This document shows, one piece after another, positions 48,425 through 60,050 of a DNA stretch of 64,000 nucleotides (positions within the stretch are counted from its first letter, which is position 1; every line of letters begins with the position of its first letter). The notes beneath the pieces were generated by a model that worked only from the letters and a program-made list of their open reading frames with translations, was not told the origin of the DNA and made no database searches. This stretch comes from Agrocybe praecox (Eukaryota > Basidiomycota > Agaricomycetes > Agaricales > Agrocybaceae), in the NCBI GenBank assembly GCA_964017145.1, contig OZ024847.1, forward strand, positions 1,426,001 to 1,490,000, given 5' to 3'. The position numbers were made by a program, and so were the translations under genes.

Positions 48425-49818
48425 ATGCCTTTCACTAAGAACATTAAAGCCGCTGCCCTCCTGAACGCCCCCAAGAAGTCACAAATTTCGCGTCCTTTCA
48501 AGCTCGGAGCCACAGGTTCAAAGGCTAAGGCGGATGGCAAGTGTACCGCCCTACCGCCCTCCCACCCGCCAATGAGGTTTTCAATGGAGCCTACACGCGA
48601 AGCAAAGCCAGAGGAGAAGAAGGCTCGAGGAGGTTCACGTGTGTGCTGCTCCCCACCCGCTATTGAAACCAAGCTAAAGTGTATATTTCACAGTCCTCAA
48701 GGCGCTCAAGAAGATCGTGCCCTGCACGTCAGTCAAGTCATTGAAGAACTTCTTGTGTGTCGACGGCGACGAAATGGATTTTGCTGTGCCACCACTCAAT
48801 GTACAACTATCACCAAAACGCGAAGTGGTCCGGCAGAAGTTGGAACGGGTCGTCGTCGACGACGACGACGACGAAAAGACACTAGAGGAAGAGGCCCATC
48901 GAAGGATGCTGGCCAGAAGGCAGCGCCGCTTAGCAACGATGTTCGCGCCCTCCAACGAGGAGAGTGTCCTCGAGCCTCCACAAAAGGTTCATAACACTTA
49001 TACCACCATCGACGACGCGGAGCGGGAGGTCATTGTCCCCTACAATGCTCCAGATTTCCACCCGGCCTTTGTCTACGGCCATCGTCTTGATCGAGCAATG
49101 AACGTAGACCATAGAAGGATCGAGCTCTACGCTCGCCACTACGAAGAGATCTCCCGCCCTGCCGTAGGACTTGTTGTACTAGAAGAAGGCAACAGTTCTG
49201 GGGAGGTCGAAGGTAATTTATTCTTTGTTGTAAACTTACCTGGCTTGTACTTATCTTATATCACTACTTGCAGTGGCGGAAGACATAGGCTGCATGATCT
49301 TCTCTCCACCAGAACCCGAATATCCCGTCAAAGATTCGATATACGAGTACGCAAATGTCGGTGAGGACAAGACTGGGAGTCTCACGTCAAGACAGAAGCT
49401 GGCTAGGCATGGGATTGGTACGTCCATTAGTTAATTGTTTCATTATTCAGGTTCTGACCTTGCATTCAAAGCTTATTGTGAGGTCCCAGATCTTCCTTCG
49501 CGACCATACACTACGCAAGATTGCCTTCCCAAGTACACATGGACAACTAAAGGCAAAACCCTAAACCTGAAGCGTTGCACGACGGATGTATACGCTCGTG
49601 CTTATCGTCCATACCATCCCTCCAATGATTGTGGAACGATGGATGAAGAAAACGAATCGGGGTATCTAGACTCTGCCCTTTCTACGCCCATCATCCAGAC
49701 GCCGGTGATAGAGACCTTTGGCGAGGTGGAGGTTGTGGTCGGTGACTTTGGCTCTCCTGACGAGGAGCAGGTCAGAGTCGTCGACGGTCTAGGTTGTCCC
49801 TATTCCCACTGTTTCTGA
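48425..49818 (+). CDS. PCTS-family protein, copy C (complete)
   Basis: Unknown function; no described domain recognised. Four exons, at about 48425-48641, 48692-49214, 49274-49419 and 49450-49818, encode about 417 residues. Exon 1 is basic and starts MPFTKNIKAAALLNA, with KKSQISRPFKLG and PMRFSMEP. Exon 2 opens LKALKKIVPCTSVKSLKNF, the family hallmark, then an acidic run (VVVDDDDDEKTLEEE) and NAPDFHPAFVYGHRLDR. Exon 4 ends with IIQTPVIETFGEVEVVVGDF and PDEEQ. No signal peptide or membrane span, and no Cys/His metal cluster. The acidic and basic blocks suggest a soluble, perhaps nuclear, protein. Copies A and B are decayed or deleted relatives of this form, while D and E form a second branch. 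The start is supported by the fixed TATA distance and by conservation of MPF(T/S)KN. Confidence 0.85.
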
Positions 49819-51100
49819 CGAGAAGCAGCTGGGAGTAGTTGATCAGCTGAGACTTTTCAATGCATCCATTCGCCAACGTCACCGTCGCGCAGTTCCTTCC
49901 TACGTCAAGGGACTATGAGGCCACCCCCTTCTCGCCCCTATCTCTCTGAACATATTCCTTAGGTCGAACTTCCTTACTCTCTCGCCTTTCGGGACATGGA
50001 TCGAACTTCCCGGCTCTACTTTCTCTTTCGCATTCTCTTGAATCATTATACCAATGTCTAGTCAAAATCTCTCTCTCTCTCTCTCTCTTCTCGCCTCTCT
50101 GGATTTGTATTTCTCTCTCTCTCTTTCTGTGGAAATCTTGGTGCCTGGTTGCACCCCAACGTAGAATCTTGCAATATAGGACTGGCTTTGGATCTCTTCA
50201 ACTATCATCAACCAGCATAATCATTTCCTGTCTTACTACGAACGTATAATCTATTTGTTGGTCTTTCCAGGGCCGGGTTGGTCATTGATTTTCTAGATGC
50301 ACTGCAGGGCATTTGGGAAATAAATGACCATCTTGTCCTTGACCCATCTTCTCCATTCTCCGCTTTGTGAGCCCTCTCTTCCTTAAACCTCGACAATCTT
50401 CTGATTGTCTCTCTTCAGATCTTGTCATCCTCACCCTTCCTTTGACATTAGTCGCCCGTAAAATCTTCTTATTTATTGGTCTTTAAGGTGTGTTATCTTT
50501 CTCTGCTTTCTTTCCGCCTTCCAACTCAGGGCCTGTATAGACCTCCCGCTTTCGCTGTCTCACTGCTTTCGTCAAAGCTATCCCACTGCTGTCGCTGCTT
50601 TCACCATGCTTTCCAATCCACAACAACACCTCCCGCATATACTTTCGTTATCACACTCTGCCGGCACACCCGCTATCCTTAGCCACCTTGTATGTTCTAA
50701 ACTCCCGACCCAACCGCTTTGCACCAGCCTTGTCTTCATCCATCCTTATCATATATATATATATAGACTCCCATAGATTGAAGAATGCACTTAGAGCGGT
50801 TTTCATTTTCTTCTCTTTCCTTTTGCCTCATTTCGGACTCTTTCTCCTCTTTTTTTATTATCATCTCTGGTCCTCCTTTGACTTAATTTAAACCCGACCG
50901 TTTCGTCTTTATCTTACTGGTTATAGTATCCTTCACGGTTTCAGAGGCTCGAGCGCTGATTATGATTGGAGTCCTGCGTTTTTCCAGTGGTGCTGGCCAC
51001 ACCCTGGGCGAAACTTGCAGTTGACACTTGATTGATCTCTCACTTGCCTCCCGGGTCGGTTTGCTTTGACTTCGTAGTTTACAGGCATGTCTGTTGAAGA

Positions 51101-51681
51101 AGAAAAAAACTTTTGTATTGCAGTTTTCCATTGAATCAATCTATTTTATCAATCCACCTGGGATGCTTGATGTTAAATTAAAATGTTTATCTTTATTCTG
51201 AATCCCTATAATCGGTCGAACATTTTTCTTCAATGGCTTTCAAGTCCACTTCCCTCAACACACAATCATCTGAAGAAGTTTGAGTCTCGGAATTTTTTGA
51301 TCTTTCACCATGAAGTTTATCAATGATACTACACCGGGAAGTCAAATGACGCACACGTCCGCATTTGGAGTTTATTTCCATATTCGAGATCAATGTCGCC
51401 ATCAAATCTGCATTTTGAGTACAGGATGTTTGTGAAGAGAAAAATAAAACGGTTGGAATAAGATATAGATAGGTTCGAGCATGTAAAGAAGAAAAGCCAG
51501 TCAGGAATCCAAAGTCTATACAAAGTCTATCAAGAGTCTAGTGAAATATGATAGGAGAAACGCGACAAAAATCTATAGAGTGGTCATAATATATAAATGT
51601 AGGATTACTGATAGTCGGTAATTTTTGATGGTGGTCCGGTTCGAGTCTTAAGCGAGAATGAAGTTTCAGTCGTGAAAATAT
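51101..51681. other. Intergenic region
   Basis: Between the end of PCTS unit C and the 3' end of the NADH dehydrogenase. Small minus frames (51193-51523) are not supported as genes. Confidence 0.5.
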
Positions 51682-54177
51682 TTACTCTCGGCTGACATCA
51701 CTGTTCAAACGAAAGATGATTAGTTGACTTAAACAAAAGAATTATTGCAGAAGCCAGGGACGCACCGTCCAAAGAATTTGACCTTCATCCAGTCAGTGGC
51801 AACAAGAGTACGGTTACGCAGCGAGAAGAGGGTGCTCAAGTACGCGCTTCTCCAGAAGAGGAAGGTAGCAACACCTCCACTTGCGAACTATTTGATATTT
51901 GGTCAGAAACAAGAACATACACAGATGAGGCATTCACGCCACTCACGTTTCCGTTCATGAAAGGTAGGTCAGCGATGGCCTTATCCGAGCCAATGTACGC
52001 CAAGGAGCCTTGGTGAGAGTAATGGAAAGGCCTGAGTTTGACTTTTCCAAGCTGACGGTTGATATCTTCGATTTCCTCATCAATCTTCTTCTTGGGGTCG
52101 ACAACAGCTTCGCCAGATGCAGACGCAATGGCTGCTGATGTCTCGGAATTCAGCTTCTCAAGCTGTTGAGCGCGCTGGATCAAGCTGTCCCTCTTTGCCA
52201 TCTGGTGGAGGATACGTGCCAGGTAAGCGCCTTGTTGAGAGGCGACCTGGGCGGTGGGCGCATAGGAGGTAGCAGTGCAGTCTCCAATGGCGAAGATGCT
52301 TCCGCTGGTGCCTTTCATGACCATATAATCTTTATATAGCAAGGAACGTTCACAACGAGGTCGAAATATATCAATGTGATAGGACGTACCATCGACAGAA
52401 ATACCTCTCCTGTTGGTTTGATCCTCAGGAAGCTTGGCCATGAGATCTTGTGTGATCTTCCTGCCCTTATTGCCAGCAGCCCAGATAACTATTCCGCAGG
52501 GGACTTCCTTGATGCTTTTGTCAGGCATCTGAAGGACAACGCTCTTCTCCTTAACTTCTTTCACCATCGTTTTGGTCATAATGTCGATCTTGCTTTCCTT
52601 GAAGGCCGACTCGGTATATTCGATAAGTTGCTTGCTGAACATAGGTAGCACGGAAGGAAGGGCCTCGACCAAGGTGATTTTGACTTTGCCAGCAAGTTCA
52701 GGGTACCAAGACTTGAGATCATCCTAGAGCGCCAGCAATCAATGAATTATGCTAGGAAAGTAAAACCATCGACATTCATACCTCTAAGAAATCGTGGATT
52801 TCACCGCTGCAAATTGACCATAAACATATTGACCGAAGTTAACTCGATATATGTACACACCTCAACTCAATACCAGTTGGTCCTCCGCCGACTACGACCT
52901 GGTTAGCAAGAAGGTAAGAAAGAGAACAAATGCTCTAGAACAATTGTCCGAACCGTATGCAATAATCGATCCACTTCTTGGGTATCTTGGCCAGGGAATG
53001 CTGCTGTCTCAACGCCTAGGAATAATAGAAGCTTGAGAGTTGCATCCCATCTTATTCTCGCAGTGACTTACAGTCCATGAAAGCGCGTTGCATCTTAATA
53101 TTCTCTAGTTAGAATCGCGTCGCAAAAAAACCGAAAAAAGAACGTAAATCACCTTGTCGGCATCAGCTAATTCCTTCATGAAACAAGCGTGTTCTTTGAC
53201 ACCAGGAATGTTGAATGTCTGGACTTCGGCGCCAACACCATACACAAGGTAATCATATGAAATGGTTGTTGAGGACACAGTTCCTTTGATTTCCGAGTTA
53301 TCTGCGACGAGGTTAGTTAACAAATCCTCTACGCGTTTCACGTGGATGCGCGTCATAATGAAAAAATAGCACACCTGTGAAAGTGACTGTTTTATTTATG
53401 GGCTAGAGAAGGGCAAGTAAGCGAATAAGACGGAAGCGAGGAGTATGGAGCAACAACTCACGTCTACATCGGTGGCTTCAGCCTCGATGACGGAGACTTG
53501 TCGTGTCTTATGACGGGTAATATAGCGAGTTGGTTGAATGATGGAACGGGGGTTGAGGGTGCCAACAGCAACGCTGGGCAGTAAGGGAGTGAAAAGGAAG
53601 TAGTTCTTAGGACTAATGACGACCTTTAAAGATCAAAAATGAATACTTGTTCTCCCAACAGACAATAATGCTTTGATTGATACACACCACATTGTATTCC
53701 GTCGTGTCAAGCGTCTTGAGCAAGCTTGTTGTGCCCCATCCGCTTCCGAGGACGACCAGAGTTTTCTTCTCGGGATCGAAAGGCAGTTGGGTCCCGGGAT
53801 GGCGTTCAAGTTGAGTGATGTAGTAGAAGCCTCCACCAGCAACAAAAAGTGTCACAAGGGTTGTGCGCCCAAGAATTTGAAGGAAACCGCGCCATTTGGA
53901 TTGGCGAGGGGGCGGCGGCGGTTGTGACGCCGATTGGGCCTGGATTCAATGAATACTCGAAAAGATGGTCTATAAACAGCGTTTCGTACGGTTGTTGGAG
54001 ACTCTGAATTGGGCGCAGACTCTGTGGTAATGGCACGCCTGAGAATCGTTTTTGGTAACTGCGAACGCACAAGGGATCTAGACTGGGCGATAGGCCTTGC
54101 AATGGCTAGAAAATAATCAGGACAAGATAGCTCCAGGCTTGTTTAAGCGACTGACCCCGAGTCCGTAATGCGTGCAT
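51682..54177 (-). CDS. NDE1: Mitochondrial external-type alternative NADH dehydrogenase (NDH-2)
   Basis: A single-subunit, rotenone-insensitive NADH:ubiquinone oxidoreductase on the mitochondrial inner membrane. It starts at 54177 (MHALRTR), and after an intron the Arg-rich presequence [16 protein letters not shown] continues. An inner-membrane anchor follows ([15 protein letters not shown]). The first dinucleotide fold is [20 protein letters not shown] (FAD) and the second is [20 protein letters not shown] (NADH), both complete. Later landmarks are [31 protein letters not shown] and the C-terminal [20 protein letters not shown]. The last exon is tiny: the intron between F-G-R and DVSRE places the stop at 51682, reproducing the usual FGRDVSRE end. 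About 570 residues. No EF-hand insertion was seen. Orientation (external or internal) is inferred from the presequence-plus-anchor layout. Confidence 0.93.
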
Positions 54178-55181
54178 GGCGCAAGAGCAAGAAGAAAAGA
54201 AGAAAGGAAGGGAAGGGAAAGAGGAGTACTGGCTACTCCTCCAAATTCAGAGGACCAAAGGTGTTTTCAATAAAGGACGTCGGGGTTACGGAATTATTCG
54301 TCATAGACTCCGAAGAGAAAAACTTACCCCACGTGATTCATTTTCCTGACTATCCGGTTGGTCCGACGAGTTTTGCCTCCGTCGGTCACCCCTTTTACTT
54401 CCTCTCTTGTACATACATATTTATTTTTCTGTCTGTAGATCTTGTATCAACGTTTCCTGTCAAATGCCGTCTTCGACAGAACACTCATGATAACGGCTTC
54501 CCTCGGCTACCATGTCTCTCCGTGTAAACATCAGCTATCGCCACTGCTTCCTGGACTATGGAAACACATACAATACTGTGATACGGATTAGCGCACTCCT
54601 TCGGAATTACTACATAGGCTACTATCCAATATCGTGTCTATTGAAGATGCTTCGATTTTTCGAGTTCACTGTCATGTTGCCATGCTTGAGAAATTGAAGG
54701 TTTCTCTATTTGGAAATAAATGCCAAACAAATTCAAGTCTTCGCGTTCGTTCAATTCAAACGCTTGTGTGTTGTGTTCAGGCCGTCCAAAAAGCAACTGT
54801 TTATGTCCTTTCAAAAATTATCGGCCTTCCTGGATCTGCACTCTGCTGGCATATTCGTCCTGCTTAGGCGACATACCTTGAAACTACCACGACAAACCTA
54901 GGATATACCGAAATGATCTGCAAAAATATTACGCCAACTTCAAAGAAACTCGCCGAGTCTCAATAATTTCCTGGTTTAAATCATTGAATTATCTACTCTC
55001 GGCAGTTGCACGATTGTAGCTTTCTCAAGTACTTGGTCCGAGATTCAATTTCTGGCGAAATGCACTTCTTTTTTCTCGTAACGCGAGGCCGTCTTTGGTC
55101 CACCTAGCCTTACACCCATGGCGTTGCCCTTTACCAGAGACAGTCCAACACGCCTATTTGACACGATCTACGGGATTACCT
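54178..55181. other. Divergent intergenic region
   Basis: Holds the NADH dehydrogenase promoter on the left and the PCTS-D promoter on the right. A plus frame (54168-54527) and others to 54901 are open without any recognisable product. Confidence 0.5.
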
Positions 55182-55240
55182 ACGCGTTGTGTGGATACGT
55201 TGGCTTCGATCGTTTGTTTCCCGCCGGGCGCTTGTATAAA
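55182..55240 (+). promoter_or_regulatory. PCTS promoter block, copy D
   Basis: acgcgttgtgtggatacgtt, then ggcttcgatcgtttgtttcc, then TATAAA at 55235-55240. The spacing from block to TATA is 53 bp, and the TATA box lies 91 bp before the ATG. The block is conserved although the coding region has diverged strongly from copy C. Confidence 0.88.
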
Positions 55241-55325
55241 TACCAGCCCATCTTTCCCTTTCCCTCTTTTTTCATACACATATCCCTTACCTTGAACCAC
55301 CACATACTGCGATACCTCAACCATC

Positions 55326-57346
55326 ATGTCTTCAACTGTTCAACAAAACTCTTCCAAGACTACTTTTAAGAAGCTCATGGCGCGTCCCGCCAAACGCGAA
55401 TCTGCATCCAAAGAGAAGTTCGACAACAAGGTCGGTGCTCCCCTGCAGCCCATGAGGTTTTCGCTCGACAGTGACCGCGGCGAGAAGAAGAAAGAGGGGA
55501 AGGGCAGTCGTTCTCGTACGTATCCCTCGCGTTTTACTCGCCCGCCTCTCTCATCTGACGCGTTCTTTCAGTCCTTAAAGTTTTGAAGAAGGCTTTACCA
55601 TGTACCTCTCGTAAGGCGACGAAGAAGAACTTCGAGGGTGACATGGACCCAGTCGTGAACCTTGCTCCTCCCGAGCAGATCGCCATTCACAGGCCTCCCG
55701 TTAGGCACATCACCATGGGGGAGCACCAACAACCACCCTTCGCTGTTAAGCCCGTCGACGGGGCCCCTAAGGTTGTCGCCGCCTTTGTCGATGAGGACGA
55801 GGAAGAGGAAAAACGCATCGCTGAGCTTGAGCGTCGCACCGAGGCCGCTCTGAACAGACTCAACGCCCATCAAGACGTCTACAGACCCAGTGTCCCCCAA
55901 GTCGTGACCTCAGTCGTCGACGATGAGGAAGAAGAGAATCGTATTGATGAACTGGAGCGTCGTACTCAAGCTGCCCTCAGCCGTCTCGATGCCCACCCAA
56001 TTGTACATCGACCCGTCGTTCCCATTCCTCATGTCATCGTTATATCTTTTGACAACGATATCACTGAAGAGCAACTCGTCATCAACAAGGTAGACACCAG
56101 CGGCCCTCAACAGCTCACCGCAGAGGCCTTGAAGCGAGACAAGGCTCAGAACATCGCGCAGAAACTCGAGGACATCCTTGATTCCACCACCGTTCAGCCC
56201 ACCGTAAGTTCGATGTGCAGTCTACATCTTCATCTCTAATACGATGTTATGTAGACCACCGAGGCAAGACCCTTCCCCGTCGCTGAAGTGGAACTCGGCT
56301 TCAACCCCCATGAATTCGCCGCCCACAAACAGATTGTTTTGAACAGGGCCAGACTTCGACAGGCTGCAGAGAACTTTGAGAAGAACCCCATTTTCCAAAC
56401 CACCAACACAACCGTCATCACCACCGCACCTGAGGGTAAGCATCGTCATCGCGTTTCATTCAAATTATCACTCAACTTTCTTTGTAGAACACGGCCATGT
56501 TTCTCAGTCCACCACAATCACCACCGCCACCATCACAGCCTGCACCGATGTCTCTGTCTCTGCCCCCACCAACCCTCAGGCTGCCCGTGATATCAAGTAC
56601 ACATACACGGCTCCTCCCTCAGGTAATTAATACGCCTTTCCTTTCTGTCTGACGTTCAACTAACCTGCTTTACAAGGCGTGTTTTATGCCCTCAGCACCG
56701 CAAACAGTCAAGCTGTCCAGCGCCCACCTCTCGCCAAAATTACTCGCAACCTCCCAGTCAGGGGGAAGGTCAAGCGTGCTGTGTTCAAGCTTGACACAGA
56801 GGAGGCAGAGGAGAGGCTTGCCGTACATGGTATCGGTACGATACATCATGTTTTTCTCTCTTGAATCACGCTCATTATAATTGCATTGCCATAGACAAAC
56901 CCAAGGTGCCTTCGAAAACCTACAACAAGCCCTACAACAAGAACTGCGTCGACGCGCGCGAATACTTGCCTGTCTACAAGAAGGATAAGGACGGGGAGCC
57001 CAGGAGACGTAACCCTCGGGATTTCTTTGCCAGGGGTTACATGGGATACATCCCAATGGACGAATTCAAAGAGATGCCCGAAGTTATCGAGCCCCTTGAG
57101 GTTCGAGTCAAAGTGGTCCATTTGTCATTAGAGTCGGAGACGTCCGACTCAGACAAGCCGTTCGTCGTCGTCACCCCTCGCCCCTCGCCGTCTGTTCTTG
57201 TCTTGGAGCCACCTCGTCGAAGAGGAAACATCAACCGCCGCTACGCCGTGCATGGGAAGGAGGAATCGGTTGGACGCGTGCAACTTGATTTGGATGAGCT
57301 TCTCGTCCAACAGTCAGTACGTCGTCCCAAGCCCATCCCCTTCTAG
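55326..57346 (+). CDS. PCTS-family protein, copy D (longest, with internal repeat)
   Basis: Unknown function. Six exons (about 55326-55518, 55573-56202, 56254-56434, 56487-56621, 56677-56834 and 56895-57346) encode about 580 residues. Exon 1 is basic (SSKTTFKKLMARPAKRES, PMRFSLD). Exon 2 opens LLKVLKKALPCTSRKATKKN, which aligns with copy C, then contains two tandem copies of a segment of about 47 residues: EEEEKRIAELERRTEAALNR with HQDVYRPSVP, and EEEENRIDELERRTQAALSR with HPIVHRPVVP. The heptad-like LERRT.AAL.RL pattern suggests a short coiled coil. The last exon ends with GNINRRYAVHGKEESVG and an acidic-basic tail. No signal peptide, membrane span or known catalytic motif. A Crinkler-like gene follows at 57574, before the conserved unit 3' region. 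Confidence 0.82.
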
Positions 57347-57573
57347 ACTCTCTGGCTAGTTACTACTCAGAGAGTAACCCCTCGACACCACCTTTTGTCC
57401 TGGACATCTTGGACATATCCCTTCGTGGCTCTGGACTTTTCGTCTTCGCTTGTACCTTCCGTTTTGGACTGGGACTTGACAAATTCTCAGGATGTCCTAA
57501 ATGGTAACTCGCCTACATGTAATATAATACCCAGTACATGGCTGACAGTGGTACTCACTCTTTGCGCACAACC

Positions 57574-58935
57574 ATGATCTCGTTAAGCTGTCACTATCCC
57601 GCAGAGAAACCGCGTTCCTTTACCATCCATGTGGACCAGCGACAACGCGTGGACGTACTCAGGACAAAGGTTAAGGCAAAGCTTCTGACTGAGTGCAAAC
57701 TGGACATCGACGAGGATGATATTCAACTTTTTAAGGTGTGCTTTTTCTTTCTATGGCAAACAAAAAACTCACACACGACAGGCGGATATCACAGCCCCTC
57801 CTTACGATGACCTGCCCATGCATGCTCTCCAGTGGCTTCATCGACAAAAAGAGGGTGATTGCCTCGTAGATGGGGCGCGCCTTTCATCTATATTTCCAGG
57901 CGGGCCTTCCTCATCCAATGTGGTGCATATCATTGTTTGTGATCCAGAAGGTATGCTCTGCTCTGTCTTTCTGTTCTATTTATCTGATTGTATCAGTTTT
58001 GGAGATGACCGAAGGCTTGGCTGATATGCTGTCCTTCCTTCAACGCAGGAAGCTCCGCAAGGGTAGGCCTCTTGCCGACACCTTGTGGACTGTTTTTCTC
58101 ATTTTTCAACACAGAACTCCGTACTCTTATGCAATCTTTGCACCCGGCGGCTTCGCCATCGGAAACTATTGGCAGCGTCAACAAAATACGTGATTTGCTC
58201 GATCATCGTGTCTATCTCGGTCGTCCTGCTGGTGCCGCAATTTTTAACCCCGCTATTGCAGGCTTACAGCGTCATCTAGAAAGTCGAGAGAGAGTTGAAG
58301 TAACCCGTCAAGACGTCGTGCACGCTACTGACTACCTCAACGTGGCCACCCAGATTTACGGCGATGAGCAGGCTCGCGAAGATGCAATTCAAAATAACAT
58401 CGATGTAGCGCTCGGGCGATATGGCGAATGGAACACAAAGCTTGAATGGGCGGATGGAATCACACCTGACTGTATTTGGTGGCACAAAATACTTCTTCTC
58501 ATGGTGCTGGAGCTCAAGAACACTGTGGGTCTCGGCGGAAACCCTGTTCTTCAAGCCGTCGTTGATTACTACAAAGTAATTTCGCAGGAGAAGGTTTGAC
58601 GCTCTTTAGAATTACGTTTGGCTACCGCGGCTTACCACTGTTTGTAGTACAAGGATTACCAGGAATTTTGCAACTTCCCTATCGTCCTCATTGGTATAAC
58701 TAAAAATCGTATGGACGTCTCCATCGCCGTTTGCATAGGAGATATTCACGTCACGCACTTGCTCACGCTCGATCTTACTGCTAGGTTTCTTGCTTCTGAC
58801 CCGGGACACTTTTCGGCCTTGGACACACTTTTCTTCCTTTTCTTCTTTCGTATTCGGACTGGATTTGTCTCTTGTCTCTTGTCTTGTGTTTTTCGGTGTC
58901 TTTCTGGACTCTCTCGTCTCCGTCTCGTTTCCTGA
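57574..58935 (+). pseudogene. Crinkler (CRN)-like gene, 3'-truncated
   Basis: Crinkler-type proteins have a ubiquitin-like N-terminal header and variable C-terminal domains, and occur in oomycetes and many fungi. Exon 1 (from the ATG at 57574) has the header pattern, with an acidic DIDEDDIQLFK end and an intron placed as usual. The next exon contains ALQWLHRQKEGDCLV and a Phe-Pro-Gly-Gly-Pro segment, then a VVHIIV strand, the standard end of the header. A long exon (about 58,132-58,598) carries an Asp and a Glu-Leu-Lys pair compatible with a PD-(D/E)xK nuclease-like fold, which is inference. After the last intron, homology continues to about 58,790. The frame then runs into CT-rich DNA that matches the noncoding 3' region of PCTS unit C and stops at 58935. 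The usual C-terminal domain is absent, so I call it truncated. Confidence 0.65.
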
Positions 58936-60050
58936 ATCCTAGATTTTTCATCTCGCCTCGATATGTCTTCTCTCTCTCTCTCTCTCTCTTTGCCTCTCTG
59001 TGGAACCATCGGACGCCTGGTCGCGCCTCACCCAAGAAATCAAAACAATCAAAATCAAGTTGGACTCGGTCTTCGCATCTGGACTGGAACATTATATTCT
59101 CGAATCATCGTATCTTCAACGGTACTCGTCGCATCTAGGGCATCCTTACGTTGTATCAACACAACGATCACCACTGGCATTGGCTTGCCTCATATTCAAA
59201 TCATATCACCTCTTCCCTTTTCTTAAACTTTCTCTGCTGGGTCGGATGTCGGTTCTTCAAATACGCTGCATCGTATTTGGGGAATCGGTATTTGGCCCAT
59301 CCTTTCCGGGTGTGATGCAGCGCATTCCCGGAAGTTTATCACGCACATTTTATTTTATTTGAAAAAAATCACCATCTCCTCAACAATCTCGTTGGAACCT
59401 CAGGCCTCATCTTTTGGCCCGATTTATACTTTCTTGAGGTTCTCCTCACTTCCAATAGCATGTGCTCCAATAATATTTGGACGTTGTGTTTCTTGCTACG
59501 TGGCTTAAGCAGCGTGGTATGTTTTTTCCTTCATTCAGCCGGTCGAGCGGTCGAGCTTGTGCTTATTTCTATTTCTACTCTTTATAGGCTGCACATTATA
59601 CCCATTAAAACTTCGCTGTCGCTTTGCTTAAAAAATTGCTTTTGATTCTCGCCGCTTTCGCCTATGCCCTTCGCTGTCAAATCGTTATCATCATGCTCTG
59701 CGCCTTGCTTCATGACCACAACGCATGCTACGCACACGACCGTCTATCCCGTTTCCTTGGCTGCCTCGGCGCCATATTACTTCGAAAGTGCCTTCAACAC
59801 TCCTTCGAACCAATTTTCTCTTTCCTTCAAGTACTTTCTATTTCCCTTCATTTTACCATTTGTTCTCATTTCAGTTACGATTTTTCCTCCTCTTTATAAT
59901 ATCTAAAACCCAATCGTTTCGTCTTAGTATTAGTGCACTTACGGTAGGCGGGTCATTAGAAAAATGAGTTTTGTGCCTCTGCCCAGACTCGAGTTTCGTT
60001 TGACATCGCCCACCGCTTTGCGAATACAATGGCATGTCTGTCACTGAAAT
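58800..60050 (+). repeat. Conserved 3' region of PCTS unit D
   Basis: Matches the 3' region of unit C (about 50,010-51,100) and of unit B. Shared landmarks are the (tc)n run at 58,969-58,990, ctgtggaaccatcggacgcc tggtcgcgcc against ctgtggaaatcttggtgcct ggttgcaccc, the caatcgtttcgtcttagta stretch at about 59,911, and the terminal ggcatgtctgt at about 60,033. In unit C this region begins about 190 bp after the stop codon. In unit D it lies about 1.45 kb after, because the Crinkler-like sequence sits in between. Confidence 0.72.

Larger units (their letters stand above)
46705..51100 (+). repeat. Right arm of large inverted duplication (PCTS unit C, complete)
   Basis: This unit of about 4.4 kb carries about 1.5 kb upstream sequence, the promoter block, the full copy C gene and about 1.3 kb of 3' sequence. 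It is inverted relative to 39,302-42,125. A segment of about 425 bp (about 47,770-48,195) is present here but not in the left arm: the left arm goes directly from cccatgcat to a tattctacgcg sequence that is found here at about 48,210. The 3' part includes CT-rich tracts (50,067-50,090 and 50,110-50,130) and ends near ggcatgtctgtt (51,087). Confidence 0.88.

Noticed and set aside
54168..54901. Plus-strand frames between the NADH dehydrogenase and PCTS-D
   Set aside because: They overlap the NADH dehydrogenase promoter, show no family resemblance and have no supporting splice structure.
58746..59092. Arg/Glu/Lys-rich minus-strand frames around 58.75-59.1 kb
   Set aside because: They are reverse reads of CT-rich repeats and are highly biased, so not credible as proteins.
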